DNA of 19,541 nucleotides from Deltaproteobacteria bacterium (lineage in GTDB: Bacteria > Myxococcota > B64-G9), in contig QMME01000024.1 of assembly GCA_003647095.1 (NCBI GenBank), positions 1 to 19,541 on the forward strand. Direction: 5' to 3'. Under the pieces are notes generated by a model. That model searched no databases. It had not been told where the DNA came from and saw only the letters and a program-made list of their open reading frames with translations. A program made the translations under genes and the position numbers. Position 1 is the first letter of the stretch. Each line of letters starts with the position of its first letter. Of the stretch, positions 1 through 6,190 are shown piece by piece.

Positions 1-1526
1 CCTGCGGCACCTGCGGCGACAGCTGCTACGAGCAAGGATGGGAAGGCGAAGACGACTGGACCTTCGGCGATGCCGACGGGGTGAGCAACTCCGCCGACCC
101 GGACGAGCTGCGCCTGGACTCCACCACCCAGTCGCCGCACTACATCTGGATCGCCGGCACCAATGTCGATTGCGATCCGGCGGCCGGTTGTGACAGCGAT
201 CCCCCTTGCTACCATCCCTACGACACCAACGACGAGTACGGCGTCTGCCACACCGTGCGCAAGTTCGACACCCATACCAACCAGCTCATCGGCGTCTACT
301 CCTCCTGGGGCTGGAGCCCCTCGCGCACCGCCGTGGCCGTGGACAACACCGTCTGGGTGGGCAACCGCGGCTGCCGCAACATCCTCTCTAGCTGCGACGC
401 CGGCGATCCCCGGCACGGCAACGCCGTGCACCTGGACGCCGACGGCAACCTCATCTGCCGCGCCGACGTCACCGGCTCATCGGTAGCCGTGCGGGCGGTG
501 ACCATCGACGCCGACGGCAACGCCTGGATCGGATCCTGGAGCGGTGGCCACATCTACAAGTTCTCCGGCTCCCAGGTCCAGGACAACCCCGACGGCACCC
601 CCCGCTGCGTGCAGCTGTGCGACGTCGACCTTCAAGGCAGCCACGCCTACGGGGCGGCCATCGACGGCAACGGCTTCCTGTGGATCTCCACCCTCGGCAG
701 CGGCCCCCTGCGCAAGATAAACACCGCCACCTGCCAGATCGTCGACTCGGTCGATCCCGGCCTGAGCACCTACGGCATCGCCATCGACCAGAACAACAAC
801 GTCTGGCTGGGCAACTGGTCGGGCGGAGCCACCGCGGCCATCCGCGTCGACGGCCAGACCGGGGTGGTGAGCACCTTCGGCCGCACCGTGGGCGACACCT
901 CGGGCGGGCGCACCCGCGGGGTGGCGGTGGACCAGGAAAACAACATCTGGTTTGCCGAGTGGGAACACAACTCCGTCAGCAAGTTCTCCCCCGACGGCAC
1001 CCACCTGGGCCAGTTCGCCCTGGGGGCCGGGGCCTCGGGGCCGCTGGGCATGGCCGTGGACTTCGACGACAACATCTGGGCCATCGCCTACACCAGCGGC
1101 CATGCAAGCAAGTACGACCTCAACGGCAACCTGCTGGCCACCTTCTCGGTGGGCGGCAATCCCTACACCTACTCCGACATGACCGGCTACCAGCTGCGCA
1201 CGGTCACCCTCAAGCACGGCACCTGGACGGTGGATTACGATTCCGGCTACGACGGTGCCCGCTGGGACCGGCTGGAATGGTCGGGTTCCCTGGCCACCGA
1301 CGACAAGATCCGCGTGCGGGCCCGCAGCGCCGCCAGCGAAGGAGCGCTGGCCGGGGCCGGCTGGTCTCCCTACCACGACGCCGACCCGGCCCAGCCGCCG
1401 CCCTGGACGGCGGACATCTCCGCCGAGGTGCCCCCGGGACGATGGATCCAGGTGGAGATCACCCTGGAGACCCAGGACGAGGTCTCCCCGGCCTTCACCG
1501 GGCTGCGGGTGTTCTGGCAGCGTTAA
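1..1526 (+). CDS. Exported beta-propeller (NHL/Vgb-like) protein, 5' end missing
   Basis: The reading frame is open from base 3 to the TAA at 1524-1526, so the gene starts before the window; the GTG at 81 is only an internal codon. At least six blades are visible, each carrying a motif of the type 'A-x-D-x-x-N-x-(I/V)-W', for example TIDADGNAWIGSW, AIDQNNNVWLGNW, AVDQENNIWFAEW and AVDFDDNIWAIAY. This pattern is typical of NHL or virginiamycin-B-lyase-like propellers. The visible N-terminal part holds several cysteines (CGTCGDSC, DCDPAAGCDSDPPC), which suggests an exported protein with disulfides. After the propeller (about base 1180 on) comes a domain of about 110 residues (WDRLEWSG, IRVRARSA, PGRWIQVEITL) that looks like a beta-sandwich. 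No catalytic site is recognised. A role in surface binding or adhesion is inference only. Confidence 0.85.
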   Translation, partial: CGTCGDSCYEQGWEGEDDWTFGDADGVSNSADPDELRLDSTTQSPHYIWIAGTNVDCDPAAGCDSDPPCYHPYDTNDEYGVCHTVRKFDTHTNQLIGVYSSWGWSPSRTAVAVDNTVWVGNRGCRNILSSCDAGDPRHGNAVHLDADGNLICRADVTGSSVAVRAVTIDADGNAWIGSWSGGHIYKFSGSQVQDNPDGTPRCVQLCDVDLQGSHAYGAAIDGNGFLWISTLGSGPLRKINTATCQIVDSVDPGLSTYGIAIDQNNNVWLGNWSGGATAAIRVDGQTGVVSTFGRTVGDTSGGRTRGVAVDQENNIWFAEWEHNSVSKFSPDGTHLGQFALGAGASGPLGMAVDFDDNIWAIAYTSGHASKYDLNGNLLATFSVGGNPYTYSDMTGYQLRTVTLKHGTWTVDYDSGYDGARWDRLEWSGSLATDDKIRVRARSAASEGALAGAGWSPYHDADPAQPPPWTADISAEVPPGRWIQVEITLETQDEVSPAFTGLRVFWQR

Positions 1527-1528
1527 GG

Positions 1529-1557
1529 TTGATCCCGGCCGGCGGTGCTTTTATGCT
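1529..1557 (+). promoter_or_regulatory. Predicted sigma-70 promoter of the kinase/nucleotidyltransferase pair
   Basis: TTGATC (1529-1534), a 17-base spacer and TATGCT (1552-1557) match the sigma-70 consensus at 5/6 and 4/6 positions. It begins two bases after the stop of the preceding gene. Seven bases past the -10 element the start point would fall at about 1564, the A of the next gene's ATG. Confidence 0.45.
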
Positions 1558-1563
1558 GGCTTC

Positions 1564-2619
1564 ATGCCGACCGGCAGGAAAGAAGTAAAACTACTTCTGC
1601 AGCGCCTGGACGAGCCATGGCGCCTGGGGGGGGAGCTTTCCTGGCAACCGCTACACGGCGATGCCTCGGCCCGGCGCTACGTGCGCCTGGGCGGCTTCGC
1701 CTCGGGCGCCAGCCTGGTGGCCATGCTGCTGGCCGACGAGCGGGCCCGCTTTTCGGAAGAGGCCATGAGCGGGCCCGAGCCCGAGGAGTTGCCCTTCCTG
1801 GACATGCAGCGGGCTCTCGAGGCCGCGGGCCTGCCCGTGCCCCGGGTGGTGGCCAGCGACGTCTCCGCCGGGGTGGTGCTGCTCGAGGACGTCGGCGATA
1901 CGACCCTGGCCCGGGCCGTGCACGGGGCCGGGCGGGAGGACCGGCGCCGCCGCTACCGGCAGGCGGTGGAGTTGCTGGTCGACTTCCAGGCCCGCACCGC
2001 CGGGCCCGGCCCCGATTGCATCGGCAGGCGCCGGGCCTTCGAGTACGACCTGTTGCGCTGGGAGCTGGATCACTTTCTCGAGTACCTGGTGGACGAACAG
2101 CGCGGCGTGCGGCTGGAGGGCGAACCGGCCCGGGTGGTGGGCCAGGCCTTCGACCGCCTGGCCGCAGAGATCGCCTCCTGGCCGCGGGTTCTGGTGCACC
2201 GTGATTTCCAGAGCCGCAACATCATGCTCGCTCCGCGGGGCCCGGTGCTCATCGATTTCCAGGATGCCCTCATGGGCCCGGCCGTGTACGACCTGGTGGC
2301 CCTGCTGCGCGATTCCTACGTGGTGCTCGACGACGACCTGCTGGACGAGCTCATCGACTACTACCTCGAGCTGTGCAGCGCCCGCGATCTTAAGCGCCCC
2401 CCGGCGGACACCTGGCGCCGGCAGTTCGACCTGCAGACGCTGCAGCGCAAGCTCAAGGATGCCGGCCGCTTCGTGTTCATCGAGCGGGTGAAGAACAACC
2501 CGGACTTCCTGCCCTTCATTGCCCCCTCCCTGGCTTACGCCCGGCAGGCTTTCGAGCGCCTGCCCGAGTACCAGCCCTGCCGCCGGGTGCTGGCCGCGGT
2601 GGTCGAGGAGCTTCGGTGA
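1564..2619 (+). CDS. amgK: APH-family sugar kinase, AmgK-like (N-acetylmuramate/GlcNAc 1-kinase)
   Basis: This 351-residue protein belongs to the aminoglycoside-phosphotransferase/choline-kinase fold. The Brenner catalytic motif HRDFQSRN is at residues 212-219 (general base Asp214), and the metal-binding DFQD starts at residue 231 and is followed by GPAVYDLVALLRDSY. The N-terminal GDASARRYVRL and a hinge-like VVLLEDVGDTTLA also fit the family. Known AmgK enzymes phosphorylate the anomeric carbon of MurNAc during peptidoglycan recycling and are usually encoded beside the uridylyltransferase MurU. The next gene here is such a nucleotidyltransferase and overlaps by one base (TGATG), which supports the assignment. 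The ATG at 1564 is chosen because it starts the family-like sequence; no Shine-Dalgarno is visible before it. Another anomeric sugar kinase is possible. Confidence 0.65.
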   Translation: MPTGRKEVKLLLQRLDEPWRLGGELSWQPLHGDASARRYVRLGGFASGASLVAMLLADERARFSEEAMSGPEPEELPFLDMQRALEAAGLPVPRVVASDVSAGVVLLEDVGDTTLARAVHGAGREDRRRRYRQAVELLVDFQARTAGPGPDCIGRRRAFEYDLLRWELDHFLEYLVDEQRGVRLEGEPARVVGQAFDRLAAEIASWPRVLVHRDFQSRNIMLAPRGPVLIDFQDALMGPAVYDLVALLRDSYVVLDDDLLDELIDYYLELCSARDLKRPPADTWRRQFDLQTLQRKLKDAGRFVFIERVKNNPDFLPFIAPSLAYARQAFERLPEYQPCRRVLAAVVEELR

Positions 2620-3600
2620 TGCGACGGCCTCCACCCCGGGCCATGGTTCTGGCGGCCGGCCTGGGCACCCGCCTGCGCCCGCTCACCAACGAGCTGCCCA
2701 AGCCCCTGGTGCCCGTGGCCAACCGGCCGCTGGTTTCCTACCAGCTGGCCTTGTTGCGACGGGCCGGGGTGCACCAGGCGGCCCTGAACCTGCATCACCT
2801 GGGTAAACTCATCCCCCCGGCCTTGGCCGGGGAAAACTCTTGCGGCCTGGAGATCACCTACTCGCCCGAGCAGACCATCCTGGGGACCGGCGGCGGCCTG
2901 GTACGCCTGCACGAGTTTTTGCGCGATGACACCTTCTTCCTGCTCAACGGCGACGTGCTCTGCGACCTGGATCTCGGCCGGGTGCTGCGTTTCCACCGCG
3001 AGCGGCGGGCCTGTGCCACCATGGTGGTGCGGCCCTTGCCGGCCGGTGGCCCCTACACCGCCCTGGGCCTGGACGAGCGACAGCAACTGGTTCAATTCAA
3101 GGACGTGACCCGGCCGGCCCGCGGCCGGGTCCGGCAGGTGATGTTCTGCGGCCTCCACGTGCTCGAGCCCACGGTATTCGACTTCCTGCCGGCCTCGGGT
3201 TTCTCCTGCATAAACGATCAAGGCTACCGGGCCATGCTGGCCGCCGGCCTGCCGGTGGCGGGCTACGCCTACCGGGGCCCCTGGTTCGACCTGGGCACCC
3301 CGGCCGATTACCTGCGGGCCAACCTGGAGATCGCTTCCGGGCGTTTCCGCCCTTCGCAACTGGACCCGCCCCCCGGCGACGAGTGGCGCGACGGCGTGCT
3401 CTGGGGCCGGGAGGCGACGGCGGCACCGGGCTCCCGCGTGGGCCCGCAGGTGATCCTGGGGGCAGGGGCGCGGGTCGACGGGGGAGCCGAGGTCTCCCAA
3501 TCGGTGCTATGGCCGGGGGCTCGGGCAACGGCGGGGGCGCGGCTGCAACGAGCCGTGGTAACTCCTGTAAATGTGCTTGCGGAAATCCCGCCGGAAGCGC

Positions 3601-4365
<765 letters not shown>

Positions 4366-4393
4366 GAAACGCCATTCCTCCCGTTGAGAAACA

Positions 4394-4421
4394 GCTATCA
4401 CCCGGCAGCGCAACCTGTCAA
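4394..4421 (-). promoter_or_regulatory. Candidate promoter of the PP2C gene
   Basis: On the minus strand a perfect TTGACA (complement of 4416-4421) is followed after 16 bases by GATAGC (complement of 4394-4399), a poor -10. The predicted start point near 4387 leaves a leader of about 22 bases containing the GGGAGGA ribosome-binding site. Confidence 0.35.
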
Positions 4422-4535
4422 CCCCGTGGCCGATTTCACCCTCCCCGACCCCCACCCGTGACACCCGGTCAACCCAACCATCTTCCGCGTTGCCCGCAGA
4501 CCTCACCCCCGCGCGGTTCCTGGCTGCACAGACAA

Positions 4536-4558
4536 CCCCTCTCCAACGTGGAGAGGGG
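4536..4558. repeat. Perfect 10-bp inverted repeat between the phosphatase and the tRNA block
   Basis: CCCCTCTCCA (4536-4545) and TGGAGAGGGG (4549-4558) are separated by three bases. There is no T-run on either side, so it is not a standard terminator. It lies in the 309-base gap (4366-4674) between two divergent transcription units and could be an operator or a structured leader. Apart from this repeat and the two candidate promoters, nothing else is seen in the gap. Confidence 0.6.
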
Positions 4559-4636
4559 CGCTGTGGTTCCGGTCCGTGCTCTTGACTCAGAACTCTGCGC
4601 TCCTGATGCAGGTGACGCGCGGGGGGCAAACATTCC

Positions 4637-4665
4637 TTTACAGCCGGGCGGCCAGCGGGGAAAAT
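4637..4665 (+). promoter_or_regulatory. Candidate promoter of tRNA-Ser(TGA)
   Basis: TTTACA (4637-4642, 5/6 match), a 17-base spacer and GAAAAT (4660-4665, 4/6 match) place a start point at about 4672, three bases before the tRNA. The tRNA is followed at once by a T-run (4760-4765), consistent with a monocistronic unit. A weaker TTGACT at 4582-4587 lacks a good -10. Confidence 0.35.
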
Positions 4666-4674
4666 GCACCCCGT

Positions 4675-4759
4675 GGAGGGATGGCCGAGTGGTCGAAGGC
4701 GGCGGTCTTGAAAACCGTTAGGGCGAAAGCCCTCGGGGGTTCGAATCCCTCTCCCTCCG
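4675..4759 (+). tRNA. tRNA-Ser(TGA)
   Basis: This is an 85-base serine tRNA with a long variable arm (GGGCGAAAGCCC). The acceptor stem GGAGGGA/TCCCTCC is fully paired, with discriminator G at 4759. The anticodon loop CTTGAAA gives anticodon TGA. The T-loop is GGTTCGAATCC. No 3' CCA is encoded. It is followed by six T residues. Confidence 0.97.
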
Positions 4760-4836
4760 TTTTTTGCTGTCTTGGCGCCATTCTACACCATTTTGGCTCC
4801 GGCCAGGCGGAACGTCTCCCCGGCGCGACAGGAGGG

Positions 4837-4864
4837 TTGACAACGGCGCATACTGTGTCATACT
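4837..4864 (+). promoter_or_regulatory. Strong-looking sigma-70 promoter with no protein gene downstream
   Basis: A perfect TTGACA (4837-4842), a 16-base spacer and CATACT (4859-4864, 4/6 match). The next gene, tRNA-Ser(GCT), is about 265 bases away and has its own nearer TTGACA. The promoter therefore more likely serves the transcript candidate that ends at the T-run 5008-5013. Confidence 0.45.
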
Positions 4865-4867
4865 AGG

Positions 4868-5013
4868 ATCAAGGCGGCATGCGCGAAGCAACCAAGTTGG
4901 GGCAACGTCGCTGGCAGGGGGGTGATGAATGAAAACCAGTTAGGGCCTTCTTGTGTGGCCGGGTGCGTCCCCATCCCCCCCGACACCCGGGAACCTTGAG
5001 GGCCCACTTTTTT
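4868..5013 (+). ncRNA. Candidate small RNA of unknown family
   Basis: The 370 bases between tRNA-Ser(TGA) and tRNA-Ser(GCT) hold no convincing protein gene. A segment of about 145 bases is bounded by a promoter-like TTGACA/CATACT and a run of six T (5008-5013). Within it the ends can pair (TCAAGG 4869-4874 with CCTTGA 4994-4999), and CCGGGTG (4959-4965) can pair with CACCCGG (4984-4990). A GTTG-GGG-CAAC hairpin and a G-tract facing a C-tract are also visible. Length and end-pairing would be compatible with a 6S-like or other regulatory RNA, but I see no motif that proves a family. This is inference from layout and local pairing only. Confidence 0.3.
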
Positions 5014-5027
5014 ACTCCCGCTCTCGC

Positions 5028-5056
5028 TTGACAGCCGCCCGCGCCGATGCTAGATG
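5028..5056 (+). promoter_or_regulatory. Candidate promoter of the tRNA-Ser(GCT)-tRNA-Arg-tadA-tRNA-Ser-ffs unit
   Basis: A perfect TTGACA (5028-5033) and a 17-base GC-rich spacer precede TAGATG (5051-5056, 3/6 match). The start point near 5063 gives a leader of about 65 bases before tRNA-Ser(GCT). No other promoter-like site was seen between 5217 and 6025, so it may drive the whole set. Confidence 0.4.
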
Positions 5057-5129
5057 CAAAGACCCGCCGCGTGGCGGTACTTGTTCCTTGGCAATGGAAG
5101 CTGATCTTCCCCGGCCGGGCGGCCCAGAA

Positions 5130-5217
5130 GGAGAGATGGCCGAGTGGCTGAAGGCGCTGGTTTGCTAAACCAGTGAACGTGTAAAGCGTTCCGAGGGTTC
5201 GAATCCCTCTCTCTCCG
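5130..5217 (+). tRNA. tRNA-Ser(GCT)
   Basis: This 88-base serine tRNA has acceptor GGAGAGA/TCTCTCC, discriminator G at 5217 and a long variable arm. The anticodon loop lies between GGTTT and AAACC and reads GCT, for AGC/AGU codons. No CCA is encoded. It lies six bases before tRNA-Arg(ACG), so the two are almost certainly co-transcribed. Confidence 0.97.
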
Positions 5218-5223
5218 TAACAT

Positions 5224-5297
5224 GCGCTCATAGCTCAGCTGGATAGAGCATCGGACTACGAATCCGAAGGCCAGAGGTTCGAATCCTCTTGAGCGCG
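5224..5297 (+). tRNA. tRNA-Arg(ACG)
   Basis: This is a 74-base tRNA with acceptor GCGCTCA/TGAGCGC and discriminator G at 5297. The anticodon stem TCGGA/TCCGA encloses CTACGAA, giving anticodon ACG. In bacteria A34 of this tRNA is converted to inosine by TadA so that it reads CGU, CGC and CGA. The tadA gene starts 13 bases downstream. No CCA is encoded. Confidence 0.97.
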
Positions 5298-5310
5298 TTT
5301 GAGAGCCGCG

Positions 5311-5766
5311 ATGACACCGGAACAACAACAACAGTGGATGCGGGAGGCCCTGCAGGAGGCCCACCGCGCCTTCGCCGAACAGGAAGTGCCCGTGGGCGCG
5401 GTGGTGGTCTGTGACGGCCGGGTCGTCGGCCGGGGAAGAAACCGCAAGGAAGCCCTGCGCGACCCGACGGCTCATGCCGAGGTACTGGCCCTGCGGCAGG
5501 CCGCGCACCACCTCGACCGCTGGCGGTTGAGCGGCTGCAGCCTGGTGGTCACCCTGGAACCGTGTCCCATGTGCATGGGGGCCATGATATCGGCCCGCAT
5601 CGAGCGTCTGGTGTTCGCTTGCCCGGATCCCAAGTCTGGAGCCGCCCGGTCGCTGTACCAGCTGGGCCAGGATGAGCGGTTCAACCACCGCTTCGAGGTC
5701 GTCGGGGGCGTGCTGGCCGAGCCGGCCGCCGAGTTGTTGCGCCGCTTCTTTCGGCAACGCCGCTGA
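5311..5766 (+). CDS. tadA: tRNA-specific adenosine-34 deaminase TadA
   Basis: This zinc-dependent deaminase converts A34 to inosine in tRNA-Arg(ACG) in the cytoplasm. The 151-residue protein has the full cytidine/adenosine-deaminase signature: TAHAE with zinc ligand His55 and proton shuttle Glu57, and EPCPMC with ligands Cys85 and Cys88. EVPVGAV at 25-31 and the C-terminal NHRFEVVGGVL also match the family. The ATG at 5311 gives the usual length; a TTG at 5299 would begin almost inside the tRNA, and ATG 5338 would remove part of helix 1. The gene sits 13 bases after its substrate tRNA and 24 bases before tRNA-Ser(CGA), so the mRNA must be cut out of, or read within, a tRNA-containing transcript. 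Confidence 0.95.
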   Translation: MTPEQQQQWMREALQEAHRAFAEQEVPVGAVVVCDGRVVGRGRNRKEALRDPTAHAEVLALRQAAHHLDRWRLSGCSLVVTLEPCPMCMGAMISARIERLVFACPDPKSGAARSLYQLGQDERFNHRFEVVGGVLAEPAAELLRRFFRQRR

Positions 5767-5790
5767 ACGAGCACCGTGCCCCGTCTTGTT

Positions 5791-5876
5791 GGAGAGATGG
5801 CCGAGTGGTCGAAGGCGCCTGCCTCGAAAGCAGGTGTACCCTCCGGGTACCGGGGGTTCGAATCCCTCTCTCTCCG
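5791..5876 (+). tRNA. tRNA-Ser(CGA)
   Basis: This 86-base serine tRNA has acceptor GGAGAGA/TCTCTCC, discriminator G at 5876, anticodon loop CTCGAAA (anticodon CGA, for UCG) and the variable arm TACCCTCCGGGTA. No CCA is encoded. It follows tadA by 24 bases. Confidence 0.97.
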
Positions 5877-5925
5877 TGGCCGCGGACGGGGATACCCAGC
5901 CGGTCGTTGCCGGAGGTCAACTGAT

Positions 5926-6010
5926 GGAGAGATGCCCGAGAGGCCGAAGGGGCACGACTGGAAATCGTGCGTACCGTCAGGTACCGAGGGTTCGAATCCC
6001 TCTCTCTCCG
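5926..6010 (+). tRNA. tRNA-Ser(GGA)
   Basis: This 85-base serine tRNA has acceptor GGAGAGA/TCTCTCC, discriminator G at 6010, anticodon loop CTGGAAA (anticodon GGA, for UCC/UCU) and the variable arm GTACCGTCAGGTAC. No CCA is encoded. Only 14 bases separate it from the SRP RNA, too few for a separate promoter. Confidence 0.97.
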
Positions 6011-6024
6011 TCTGGGTTTCGTTT

Positions 6025-6130
6025 GGGACGGTCGGGTCCTGCGCAACGGCGGGTTGCAAACCCCGTCAGGCCCGGAAGGGAGCAGCGGTAGCATCATCGT
6101 CCGTGTGATGCAGGCTCGCCTGACCGTCCC
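6025..6130 (+). ncRNA. ffs: Small signal recognition particle RNA (4.5S type)
   Basis: This RNA scaffolds the Ffh GTPase for co-translational membrane targeting. The conserved apical domain is visible as GTCAGGCCCGGAAGG followed by GAGCAGC (about 6065-6086), with the GGAA tetraloop. The ends pair as a perfect 9-bp helix, GGGACGGTC (6025-6033) with GACCGTCCC (6122-6130). Six T residues follow directly (6131-6136), so the closing helix probably doubles as the terminator. The length of about 106 bases matches the compact bacterial type that lacks an Alu domain. It stands just before dnaX, its usual neighbour in many bacteria. Confidence 0.95.
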
Positions 6131-6145
6131 TTTTTTCGTTATTAC

Positions 6146-6165
6146 CAAGTTCCCCCGGGAACTTG
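6146..6165. repeat. 20-bp perfect palindrome before dnaX
   Basis: CAAGTTCCC (6146-6154) and GGGAACTTG (6157-6165) are separated by two bases. It lies between the SRP RNA T-run and the dnaX ribosome-binding site. With so small a spacer it looks more like a protein-binding site than a terminator, and no T-run follows it. Confidence 0.6.
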
Positions 6166-6190
6166 TCGTTCAGTACCCCGTGAGGTGTTC

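Noticed and set aside
81..83. GTG at 81 as the start of the first gene
   Set aside because: The frame is open upstream to the window edge with the same Cys/Gly/Asp-rich style, and there is no signal peptide or ribosome-binding site at 81.
4866..5231. Short open frames on both strands across the gap and tRNA-Ser(GCT), some running through the tRNAs
   Set aside because: They read through tRNA genes, lack ribosome-binding sites and have no recognisable protein pattern.
4675..6010. tRNA cluster as an integration site of a mobile element
   Set aside because: No integrase, no tRNA-end direct repeat outside the tRNA genes themselves and no foreign gene were seen. Shared T-arm and acceptor sequences are explained by tRNA kinship.
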